A stretch of DNA of 64,000 nucleotides. Origin: Fragosphaeria purpurea (lineage: Eukaryota > Ascomycota > Sordariomycetes > Ophiostomatales > Ophiostomataceae). The notes below the pieces were generated by a model, which saw only the letters and a list, made by a program, of their open reading frames with translations, was not told the DNA's origin and made no database searches. Shown here in pieces: positions 12,513 through 21,946 of the stretch; the first letter of the stretch is position 1, and every line of letters begins with the position of its first letter. The DNA lies in assembly GCA_002778095.1 (NCBI GenBank), contig PCDL01000002.1, forward strand, positions 1,984,001 through 2,048,000, in the 5' to 3' direction. A program made the position numbers and the translations under genes.

Positions 12513-12783
12513 CTGTGGGGTCGGTATCCGGCCATCGTACCAGGCGGAGGGCTGGACGTGGCCGGATACCGTGTGCAGACGGTCGGAGACGCGAAGAAGC
12601 TGGCCGTGTACGAGACGAACCATTACCACATCAAACCGTGCCCGATCCGGTACACAGACAGGAAGGCGCCTGTAGAGGAGGCAGGAAGTCTTCGAGTTTG
12701 CTGGAAACCTGCACGATCTGAACGATGGGGTGTTTGACCTGTTGACGTGGCGGAGAGGGATGCAAAGAGAAACGGCTGCTTAG
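12513..12783 (+). pseudogene. Relic of an AIG2-like / gamma-glutamylcyclotransferase-fold gene
   Basis: Reading from 12513 gives LWGRYPAIVPGGG, then VAGYRVQTVGDAKKLAVYET, NHYHIKPCPIRYTD and RKAPVEEAG. This is the order of a fungal AIG2-like domain: YPAI, a V.GY..V strand, KLA.YET and C.I.YTD. After about 12680 that frame degenerates, but the +1 frame from about 12685 continues VFEFAGNLHDLNDGVFDLLTWRRGMQ and stops at 12781-12783, again as expected for this family's end. The domain is therefore split by a frameshift. The N-terminal part that carries the YGTL loop is missing upstream. A CTGCAG just before 12513 could be an old splice acceptor. A sequencing error could explain the shift but not the missing half. 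Confidence 0.6.
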
Positions 12784-13249
12784 GCGAAGTATCTGCGTCT
12801 GAATCAAAACAGTACCAACCTGTACAAGTTGTCTTCCGCTCAGAAAATGACTTATCTCGAAGATATACACTCATTATCGACCAGCTTCAAGTGTAATTAG
12901 GACATCCTTGAATAAAATGTGAAGCTTCATTTGGGTTTTGGAGAATTATCTCGTTTACAGAAGCTACCTTTGCAACCAAAAACTAAACAATTTTCTATCA
13001 TACAAATAAAGCATGTGCTGAGAGTACCAGGTATAATTACTTTCAAAAACACTCTTCTGAAAAATGTCTACGTACACAACAATCTACCTTTGTTGCCTAC
13101 AAACGACAACATTAGACATCCAATTCAACGTCCCAAAAGCTGCAACTACCATGGGCCTTCACAAAAATCATCCACCAACGAAAGGTCGACCTCGTGGAAA
13201 TCAAAATGAGAAAAAAACAGAAAACAAAAGGAAAACTTGCTAAAAGAAT
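12784..13249. other. Spacer between AIG2-like relic and 5S rRNA gene
   Basis: AT-rich non-coding sequence. I see no gene or repeat. A-rich runs near 13208-13260 read as T-runs on the minus strand and lie downstream of the 5S gene. Confidence 0.5.
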
Positions 13250-13256
13250 CAAAAAG
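13250..13256 (-). terminator. Pol III T-run after the 5S gene
   Basis: On the minus strand the 5S sequence is followed a few bases later by a run of five T (plus-strand A at 13251-13255), with longer T-runs beyond it. This is the normal RNA polymerase III stop. Confidence 0.65.
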
Positions 13257-13260
13257 AAAT

Positions 13261-13379
13261 ACGTACAGCAGCGGGGATTCGCTGGTCGTCACCGACCCAA
13301 CTACTAATCCGCCGATCACTGGTTTAACTAGGGGAGAGCGGACGGGATCCCGTGCTTTCCAGTGTCTATGGCCGTACGT
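13261..13379 (-). rRNA. 5S ribosomal RNA gene (dispersed copy)
   Basis: The reverse complement of 13261-13379 is a 119-nt 5S rRNA. It begins ACGTACGGCCATA and ends GCTGTACGT, so the two ends pair to form helix I. The conserved internal segments are present in order: GGGATCCCGTCCGCTC, the AGTTAAACC region of the internal promoter, GATTAGTAGTTGGGTCGG and GACCAGCGAATCCC. It matches what I know of the Neurospora 5S type, where single genes are scattered through the genome rather than kept in the rDNA repeat. A TATA-like box lies about 25-32 bp upstream and a T-run lies downstream, so the copy looks functional. Confidence 0.93.
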
Positions 13380-13403
13380 GGAAGGCAGAGGTCATGGTTC
13401 TCG

Positions 13404-13411
13404 ATATATAG
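13404..13411 (-). promoter_or_regulatory. TATA-like box of the 5S rRNA gene
   Basis: The minus strand carries CTATATATCG ending about 25 bp before the first base of the 5S RNA. A TATA element near -29 is known to be needed for Neurospora 5S transcription, and the spacing fits. Confidence 0.6.
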
Positions 13412-13558
13412 GCTTGAACGAGGACAGCTAAAGGTTGACTGAGCAGACACGGCGACCTGGCGAAAGAATCACACGCAGCGAGCGGGGCGCGAAGGAAGCA
13501 TGGCTGTCTGCTCGTACAAGTGGAAAGGGTAGGGTCTTCTCTCCTGAGAAGCTCGCCG

Positions 13559-14539
13559 TCATTTCAGTCGGAACCGTCCCCGGTAGCCATCCAGCCCACA
13601 AAGGGGTTTCAGGTCGTCGTTTAAATCCTCGTGCGCGTCGTTGGCGCCGAGCTTGTCCGGGTCAAACCGGATGGGGTCGTCCAGCTTGCCCGCGCGCATG
13701 GTGCGCGTCGCGAGCCCCCAGTCCACGGTGGCGACCACGCGGATCCGCGCGACGAACGGCCGGCCGGGCGTGTACTGCACGACGATGGGCAGGGCGAAGC
13801 GGTTGATGATGCCGTGGTGGCTCACCTCGTTCTGCGTGAGCGACCACTGCACGATGGACCGCGAGGGCCCCCATGTGTTCCCCTCGATTTCGGCGTGGTC
13901 GGTCAGGGGCAGCGTCGTCTTGCGCCGGTAGTCGACCGAGGCCGACGGGGTCACGGGCAGCCCCGGCGACGACAGGCCCGCCGTGCCGCCGCGCCGGATC
14001 TCGTCCCGGCCCGTCTCCTCGCGGCCCCACCACTGCTTCGGCTCGTAGGCGAGCACGCGCGGCTGAAACGGCAGCGCCGCTTCGATGGCGGCCTCGTCGG
14101 CGTCGTCGTCCGGGTCGCGGTCCGCCACGGCGCCGTCTTCGAACGTGACCGTGATCTTGGCCATGCGGTACCGGCGCTTGGTGAGGAACCGCTGGAACAC
14201 CGCGGTGAACACCATGCGGCAGGCGGGCACGTCCTCGCGTGTGTCGGGGCGCCGGGCGGTGCCGAAGACGGGCTGGTCGCACTGGATGTTGAAGGCAAAG
14301 TGCCCGCGCGGGGACTCGCCGACCGTGGCCACGTCGCGCGGGCTGTACTGGCTCTGCGGCGTCGTGTTTTCGGACCGTGTCTTCTTGGGGCCCAGCTGCG
14401 TGTCGGCGACGTCGTCTTCCTCGTCAAAGGCGGCCGTCGCCGAGAACAGCGCGTCCGGGTCTGGCGCCCATTCCGTCGGCGTGGCCGGCTGCTCCGGATC
14501 GTCAGGAACGGCGACGGCGTCCGTAGCGATTGTGGTCAT
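13559..14539 (-). CDS. Unknown protein, divergent partner of the CHAT protease
   Basis: Single exon, 326 residues, starting at the first in-frame ATG (14537-14539). I do not recognise a named family. Residues 1-80 are acidic and probably disordered (PEQPATPTEWAPDPD, then EEDDVADTQ). From about residue 85 there is a regular beta-rich domain: HFAFNIQCDQPVFGT, CRMVFTAVFQRFLTKRRYRMAKITVTFED, RVLAYEPKQWWG, a GNTWGPSRSIVQWSLTQNE turn and RFALPIVVQY...PFVARIRVVATVDWGL. It ends in a short basic tail. There is no signal peptide or membrane helix. The gene is divergent from the CHAT gene with a 393-bp shared upstream region, so co-regulation is likely. A role as partner or substrate of the protease is inference from context only. 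Confidence 0.8.
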   Translation of the reverse strand: MTTIATDAVAVPDDPEQPATPTEWAPDPDALFSATAAFDEEDDVADTQLGPKKTRSENTTPQSQYSPRDVATVGESPRGHFAFNIQCDQPVFGTARRPDTREDVPACRMVFTAVFQRFLTKRRYRMAKITVTFEDGAVADRDPDDDADEAAIEAALPFQPRVLAYEPKQWWGREETGRDEIRRGGTAGLSSPGLPVTPSASVDYRRKTTLPLTDHAEIEGNTWGPSRSIVQWSLTQNEVSHHGIINRFALPIVVQYTPGRPFVARIRVVATVDWGLATRTMRAGKLDDPIRFDPDKLGANDAHEDLNDDLKPLCGLDGYRGRFRLK

Positions 14540-14932
14540 CGTAATGGGAGATATATGGATAAATAAAATAAAAAAAACAAGAGACAGAAAGTAACACAAG
14601 CAAAAATCAAAACAAAGATCAGGAACTGGAACAGCACAAACAAAAATTGTTACCGCATTGAAAAAGGCACGCCCTAAGTCCTCTTAAGGAAGGGGGCTGA
14701 TGACTCCGGACCAGGCAAAGTTCAGAAAGGGTTGCGTGGGAGGCCGCCCCCCCCCTTCGGCCGTCACCTGTCCCAGAACGTGGCTGCAGTAGGCAACCAC
14801 ACCTATCTGTATGGCCAGCACAGAAAGATGATCTATGCGATGTTCTCCCAATATCTACGCCGGTTCATTCTACTAAAAAAGAACAGAGCACGCTGAGACG
14901 GCGAGATCGACTGATTGATCCAAAAGGGCGCA
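14540..14932. promoter_or_regulatory. Shared upstream region of the CHAT divergent pair
   Basis: The 393 bp between the two divergent start codons must hold both promoters. I see A-rich leaders on both sides, a short C-run near 14746-14754 and no clear TATA box. Confidence 0.45.
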
Positions 14933-17900
14933 ATGGCGTCTCCATCGTCCCAGCGCTTTTGGACTGCATCGCGAAGCAACCAGCAGCCTCACGCTGCGTC
15001 CGCGCAATGGCTCCCATTCTATGCCCGCCTGGCTTGTTTGGACGACGACGACGAGGCCCAGAACGTCTTGCAGAGCGCGGTTCGTCTCACCTTCTACGGA
15101 TTCTACGACGAGGCGTTGGCGCTGTTCGCCCAGCCGCCCCTGCTGCAAGCCTCGTCGTCCGATCCGTTCGTAGCCATGGCGCACTCCGTTCTGTACTCGG
15201 ACAGGGGGCTGAGCAACAAGCGACTTGCCGTCCTCCGGGCCTGCGCGGTGCCGGCGCCGGCGGTTCGTCCTCGTGCGGACAAGGCGGACGGGGCCGACGT
15301 CTGGGATCTGCTGGCGCTCTTTGTTTGTCTGGCCGAATACGATGCGCTGGGGACGATGCGGTCCGCCATGGAGGTTGCTTTCGAAGTCATGGCTTGTTTG
15401 GCCACCAAACGCCACGATGCGTATGACGAGATCGAGGTAGGTAGTGTCCTCAAGGGACAAAATAGGGAGTGCAAAAAAGAAAGAAAAAAGAAAGAAAACA
15501 GAAACAAAAAAAAGGTGTTCCCGGCACTGACCCGGTTTCGCTGGCTTTGCAGTTGCAGTGTGCTTTGCGATGCCATTACGTTCTTTTCTTCTGCAAGCAA
15601 TGGAGCAACTGGCTGGACCACATCGACGAGACGCGCCGTGCCCAGCTCGGTGCTCTGATGCCGCCCGAAGAGATTAGCCGGTCGCTGCAGACACGCGGAC
15701 ACCTCGGCGACGCCGCCAAGGTTCTTTATTTCGAGTCCACCCTGCGCGAGCAGAGCCCCGGCGGTGCCCTGGCCCCGTTCCAGGCGTTTCTCAAGCTCGT
15801 CGGCACGCAGCCGCCCGAGGACGCCATGGGAACGTGCGCCGTCGCCCGCATCGAAATCCGGCTCGCCGAGTTGCTGCTGGATGCGAAGAAACGGTCCAAA
15901 GCGCGCAGGCGGCTCGCACGCGCACGCAGGGGGCTCCACCATGCGGCGGCGGCCGAGCGCGGCCTCCCGGCGGCGGCGGCCGAGCAGGCCTTTCCCACCC
16001 ACTGGCTCCTCCTGTCGAGCGCGCTGATCCGCGCCCAGGCCTCGTCCGTCGCCGAAGAACTAGACAGCACGCTCGCGCTGTCGACCAAGGCGTTCCAGCG
16101 ACAGGACTATGTTGTCTATCGGAACCTCATCGTGGCGGCTCTCGAACTGCTCGACGACCTAGAAAAGAACAAAGCCGATCCACAGCGTCCGAGCACGAGC
16201 GCCGAGGCGCACGCGCGCATCCACCAGAGGCGAATGCGGCTGTTGATCGACCGCGTGACCTTTGAACAGTCGACGGCCGGTGCCCCGGTCAAGCTGGCCG
16301 TGGCCATCCAGCAGTACGCCGTTTTGCGCGGGCTGGTCGGCGGCCGGGACGGCCCCGACGTCCTCGACCTTGTGCAGCACTTCTTCCGGAACTACCCCGG
16401 GTTCGACGCGCCGTTGCTCGCGATGTCATTGTACCAGACCTTGGCCACAACAGCCACAGCACTGGGCATGGACTTGCTGGCCGCGCAATGCGTCGAAAAG
16501 CTGCCCGCGTTGCGGCAGCAATGCCCTTGGCGCTTCGGCGTGGACGCGCTGGACGACCCGGCGCTGGACGATAACGAGGCGTTTCGTCTCTGGGAACCGC
16601 CCAACGACATCTTCAGTGCCCATACCGTTTTCGAGTTTTCAGGCCGCACACTTGCAACCTTCAGTTTGGTCTGTGCCACGTTGTTGCATCGGTGGGTTCA
16701 GAGGGACGTGCAAAACGGCGACCTGAGCCTTGCCGAAGCCAAATGCATTCTTCGTTTGGACGCGGTCGCGGAGGCTGGTCGTGGGCAACAACGTCACCAA
16801 GGAGGAGACGGGGAGGCAGAAAAAGAAGCAACGCCGTCGTCGGCTCCCGCCACGGCGGCGCAACAGCGGGCGGGCCAACAGACCACGACGGGGACGTTGC
16901 TGCTGTGTTTGTTTCCTGTTGCGAAACTGCGTGCTCTCGCAAAAAGGGGCACGTCCTTGTTCACGAACTCGGAGAAGACGGCGTTCTTGGCCCGCCTTCA
17001 GACCGCGCCGTGTACGCCGGCGGAGCTCGTCCGCCGGGTCGCGGGCGATCCGAAACCACGGGACGGCGCGGACTGGGCAGCGTGGCTCGGCCGCGTCGAG
17101 GTGTGGCTCGACCAGGACGGACGGGGGAAGCCGTCGCGGTACCAGCGGCTGCTCATCTTGAAGAATCTGCAGTATTGCCGCGTCATGGGCCTCTCGGCAT
17201 ACGTCCACGCCCATCCGGGCGACAGCGACTCGCTCAAGCCCCTGCTCTGGTCCGAATCGCAGCTACAGCGCCGCTTGTTCGAACGCCTGCAAGCCCTCGA
17301 CCAGCGGCTGGTGACGACGGAGAACATGGACTATGCCCGCTTCCAGGAGGCCGCGAGCTGCCAGGTGGCAGCCACCGTCGCCAAGGATGCGGCGTCGACG
17401 GCGGCGTCCGGCGGCGTGGTCGTTACGGACCAGGTCATGCAAGAGACGGCCGATGCGCTGGATGCGCTCCGGAACGACTTGCTGGCGCGGGACCGGCTGG
17501 AGATGGCGTACCGGGCCCAGACCGTGCTGGCGGATCTGCTCGTGATCCGCCACGTCGTGTTCGGCGCGGGCGACCCGTGGGACGCGCTGCCTGCGTTTGC
17601 GGACGTGGAGGACCTCGGGGCCGCCCTGCGTCTCGAGCTGTCCGCGCTGGCGCCGCTGGCATCCTTCCAGGCTAAGGAGTACCACGCGCTGCACTTTTTC
17701 GAGGCGTCGTTCCGCCAACGCGTGCTGTTCATGTGCGTCGCGTCGGTGCGGGCCTATTTGGCGAGCGCGCCAGACAAGCGCGCCCAGTACGACCGGGAAC
17801 GCCGGTGGCCGCAGCTCGTCGCCGACACGACCTGCTGGGTGCAGCGGTTCAAGGCCCGGGCCCTGCGCGAAGTGCTCGGCGTGCACCTGCGGCCGCCCGC

Positions 17901-19413
17901 CCGCCTTCTGCGCCTGGTCGCGGCCGATCCGGACGCCGGCGCCCTGTGGGCGCAGCTCACCACGCTGCACGGCACGATGCGCACAAGCGCGTCGCTGCAG
18001 GAACGGGTGGCGACGCGGGCGCAGACGGCGGCCGTGGTCCAGACGCTGCGCGACCGGCATCCCGTGTTCCGGGCCTTCTTGGACCTGCAGCAGGGCCGCG
18101 GCATCAGCGCCGACGAGTTCGTGCGGCTCGGCCAGGAGCTGGGCCCGTCGGTGGTCGTGGTGGAGTGGGTGGAGCTGCGGGACGCCATGCAGGAATGGGA
18201 CCTGCTCGTGCTCGTGTACCGCAACGGCCAGCTGGTGAAGATGACGCCCGTGCTCGGGACCAAGATCGCCGACCTCGAGGGCTGGGTCGACACGTTTCTG
18301 TCCGTCGAGACGAACGATGCGATCGAGCGGGTCCGCCCGCTCAGCCACCGCCTCGCCCGGCACGACGTCAATCTGCTGCGGCCCCTGGTGGCCCCTTTGC
18401 AGACCTGCACGGCCGCCGGCGACACGCTGCTGTTTTGCCCGACCGGCCAGATGCACCGTCTGCCGCTGCACGCCATCAGCCTCGGCGGCACCGTCCTCAT
18501 CGAGCGCAACCCGGTCGTGTACGTCCAGAGCCTGACGCTGCTGCGGATGTGCATCGACGCCCTGGCGGGCGCGCCCCGGGACGGCGCACCGCCGTCGTCG
18601 CCGTCTCCGCCGCGCGCTCCCTTTGCAGCCACCATTTTCAATACCCTGGAGGACAGCCGGAGGACCGCGGGTACTGCGGCGGCCCTGGCGCGCCTGGCAG
18701 ACGAGACCGTCCCGAATGCCGTCCTGATCGACAGCAGCAACTTCACCAACGACCGCAAGGCCGTCTTTCGGGACCGGTGCCTGCGCTCCCACTTGGTCCA
18801 CGTGCACGGGCACGCCGAATTCGCCGACGAAGGCGACGATCACGACGCCGGCGGCGGCGGCGGCGGCGGCGCGCACGGACGCCCCACGCAATGTCTCAAG
18901 CTGCGGGAGCCGGGCAGCGCCGACGAGGAGACGACCGGCGCCGACGACCTGGACCTCGAGGCGATCTTTACCGATGTCCGCTTCCGCCAGCCGAGCATCA
19001 TGCTGGCCATGGGCTGCCGCACGGGACGCTCGCGCATTTCCGCCGTCGACGACCTGCTGGGCCTGATTGCGGGATTTCACGTCGCCGGCGCCGGCGCTGT
19101 GATCGGGTCGCTGTGGAACATCGACGAGCCGGACGCGCTCCGGTTTGCGCAGGTGTTCTACGAGGCCTTCGTGCAGGGCATGGCGGGTGAGGGTGAGGGT
19201 GAGGGTGCCGGTGCCGGTGCCGGTGCCAGTGACGACGTCGACAGAAAGCCCGGGTTCGTGGACCTCGCCAAAGCATGCCAAAAGGCGGTCCTCACTGTGC
19301 GCAAAGACGACCAGGGCAAGGTCCGCAAGCCCTACCACTGGGCCGGCTTCGTTCTGCACGGCGCGTGGATGTTTCCCAAGCTGCCTCTTGTTGACGCGTC
19401 CGACTGTGCGTAG
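14933..19413 (+). CDS. Large helical-repeat protein with C-terminal CHAT cysteine protease domain
   Basis: Two exons, 14933-15436 and 15553-19413, phase 0, 1454 residues. Acceptors at 15559 and 15598 are also in frame, so the junction may be shorter by 2 or 15 residues. Residues 1-1050 are almost all Ala/Leu-rich helices, as in the TPR-like arrays before fungal CHAT domains. The last 400 residues are a CHAT domain (caspase-HetF-associated, clan CD): LLFCPTGQMHRLPLHAI, then VHVHGHAEF with catalytic His1253, then MLAMGCRTG with catalytic Cys1323, then a GFHVAGAGAVIGSLWNIDE segment. Both catalytic residues are present, so a working protease is expected. A Gly-Glu/Gly-Ala repeat (19187-19230) sits in a loop between the last helices. 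CHAT proteases in other systems cut cell-death or immune effectors; the target here is unknown. Confidence 0.88.
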
Positions 19414-19598
19414 GGACAGCACGAGAATGATCACGGCATGATGTAGAACTGTTTTTTTGGTTTTTTGTTTTCTTTTTTCATTCCTCGGTAACGTTCAGTT
19501 CTCGGAGGATATACAAGTTTTTTTTTCATATATATATATATACCCGGCCGGCCTTTTTTATCATTTTTTCTCCTCCGTTCATGATTCTTCCACTGCCT

Positions 19599-21425
19599 CT
19601 ACTTGCAATTCCCCTTCACGTCTGGGATGGCGTGCGGCCCCTTGCCGATGGGCACCAGGTCCGGTGCGCCGCAGTCGGCGCCCTGGGCGAACGCCATCTC
19701 GCGGTTGTCCCAGTCGAAGACGGCTGTCGGTTAGCACATGTACAGTCTTTACGGGAACTATTGAGATGGTGATCGTCACTTACCATAGGCAGCCTTGAAG
19801 AACTCGACTGTTGCAGCACAACACGTTAGCAACGAACTACCAAAAATAAATATAAAATAAGCTGGATACGTTCAAAAGCTGCCGCGAATAACGTACCCCC
19901 GAGAATCGGAAACGTGTCGCCGTCGTCGTAGGCGTTGCCGCCCGAGCTCAGGGCCAGAAAGCACGCGTTCGGCGACGGGACGATGAACGGGTCCTTGTAC
20001 ATCATCGGGTGCACGAGCGAGGCGTACGGCACGCGGATGGTGACGCCGGGAGCCGTGGCGTTTGTCGGCGTCGACGGTGTCGTCGTGTTGGTCCACGTGG
20101 TGTTGGTCCATGTTGTGTTGCTGCTGCTCGGCGCGGGCAGGGGCTCGCCCGCAAACGTAAACGACAGCGCGCCGAGATTGCTGGCGTTGGCGTAGCTGCA
20201 GTCCACGGCCGGAAAGCCTTCGGCGCGGAGCGGGTCGCGCGTCAGGTTGAGCTCGGCCAGCACCTGGTCAAAGTAGCCGCGCTCGACGTAGATGCCCGTG
20301 GTGCCGCTGTCGAGCATGTAGGTGGCGCCGAAGCCGCTCGTGGCGTTGCGCACGCCGGCTGTGCCGTCGGGGCGCTCGTGCGCAATATTCGTGACGTGGG
20401 CCCAGTACCTGACCGAGGGTTAGCTGAAGGAGGGGAGGGAAAAAAAAGGAGAATGTATAAAAAAAAAAAAAAAACTACCTCCACGCATCCACATTATCGT
20501 CCAAAGGCGAGATCGGTGTCCGCACCAGCGGCCCCGTGAAGCGGTTCTTGTCGACGCCGCCAAAGACGAGGGTGCCGCCGTGCGCGCCCATCTCGACGAC
20601 GCGGTTGTACGCCAGGCTGAACGTCCGCGAGGCCGTCAGCCCCTGGGCGGCCAGCGTCGAGACCACGCTGTAGTTGCTCACGGCCGAGTCGAAGCCCCCG
20701 GCGCCGTCGGGGGCCAGGCCCAGGATGCCCGTGCTCAGGCCGAGCGTCAGGTTGGCCACGGCAAACGGCTGGTTGGGGACGTGCGTGCCACCGCCGGTGG
20801 TGTGGCTGCTGCCGTTGCCAGCGGCGGCGTCGCTGCCGCCCCACGTAAACACGTCTGCGTACCCTTCCAGCGACGCCCCCATAAAGTCGCCGTACATGAT
20901 GACCTGGTCGAGGCCGTGCACCTTGCGCGGCGGCGGGTTGGACGCGCTGGGGTTGTACGCGGGCAGCGCGTTGCACTCGGCGAGCCGCAACGCCCGGGCG
21001 CAGTCGGGATTGACCCAGGTGACCCAGCCGCCGGTGTCGACGAGCAGCGAGACGTTCTGGGGCGGCGTGCCGATGCCGAGGTCGGCGAGGTAGTACTCGG
21101 AGCGGTCGATGAGGCCCTGGTGCGGCGGAAGGGGCGGCGAGGCGCGGAGAGCACGGGGATCCACGTCGTCCGCGGTCTGTGCCCTTTCGCGGCGCAACCG
21201 GTGCAGACGCCGGGCGGCGGACGCGGTCATGGCGGGCGGGCCGACGGTCTTCCGGAGGGACAGGCTCAGCATGCCGCCCTGCTGTTGTTGCTGCTGCTGC
21301 TGCAGCTGCTGCAGGTGCGGACGATGAAGGAGTGACGAGGAAACCGACGGTACACGCGGAGCGTGGGCCCCGGGGGCCGCCAGGGCCAGGGGCAGGGCCA
21401 GAAGAGACGACACAAGGAGCTTCAT
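19599..21425 (-). CDS. Secreted aspartic protease (pepsin family A1)
   Basis: Four exons on the minus strand: 20479-21425, 19897-20408, 19784-19807 (24 nt) and 19599-19723; all phases close, giving 535 residues. A signal peptide (about 1-16) and a propeptide with a poly-Gln tract precede the mature enzyme, which begins near YYLADLGIGTPPQ. Both lobes carry a catalytic Asp: D130 in LLVDTGGWVTWV and D349 in MLDSGTTGIYV. The first motif reads DTGG rather than the usual DTGS. The C-terminal exon gives VFDWDNREMAFA, a strong family signature, and supports the 24-nt exon. There is no C-terminal GPI signal, so the enzyme is probably released. An Asn/Thr-rich loop (NTTWTNTTWTNTT) offers several N-glycosylation sites. 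Convergent with the CHAT gene. Confidence 0.9.
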
Positions 21426-21946
21426 TGTTGAGGACAGTTTCTTTTTTTTTTTTCGGTCTACAGAAGCCGAACTCACTACGTCTATACGGTTCACAAAAAG
21501 AAGAGAGATGCAAACGTCCTATTATAACGATTTTCATTTTACTTGCCAAGCAAAGAGGACGATGCCTGGCGATGTTTGGTGGTGCTGCGCGTAATGAAGT
21601 ATCTCCAATTAGCCGTGCCTTTTTCTTGTCTTTTGACACTCATTTTTCTCTCAGTCTTGGTTGTTTCTGGCTATTTTGCACATCTTATAGTGATTTTCTT
21701 AGACATATGCGGGCCTCTGACCCGTGCCTTCGTACCTTATTCGTGGTCTGGGCCCCCTTTCTTCTCGTGTCTTTCGGATCCTTGGGTACTTTATTTCCCC
21801 TGCCGCCCGCCAAGGTTCGGTAGTCCATTCTCGCTATTTTTTTGATTTTCTCTCTGCTGTTGTCATTTTACCCTTCTATTCTTCCCCCCTTCTTGGCCCT
21901 TGGCTTGCTCTTTTTGCCTCATCCAGGGCCCATGCCCCCCCCCCCT
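21426..21946. other. Spacer between arylsulfatase 3' end and aspartic protease start
   Basis: About 520 bp that hold the aspartic protease promoter and the sulfatase 3' region. The sequence is T- and C-rich on the plus strand, with a C-run near 21935-21944. No gene seen. Confidence 0.55.

Noticed and set aside
17263..19434. 723-codon minus-strand frame opposite the CHAT gene
   Set aside because: Mirror frame of the GC-rich CHAT coding sequence; Arg/His/Gln/Gly-rich and not protein-like.
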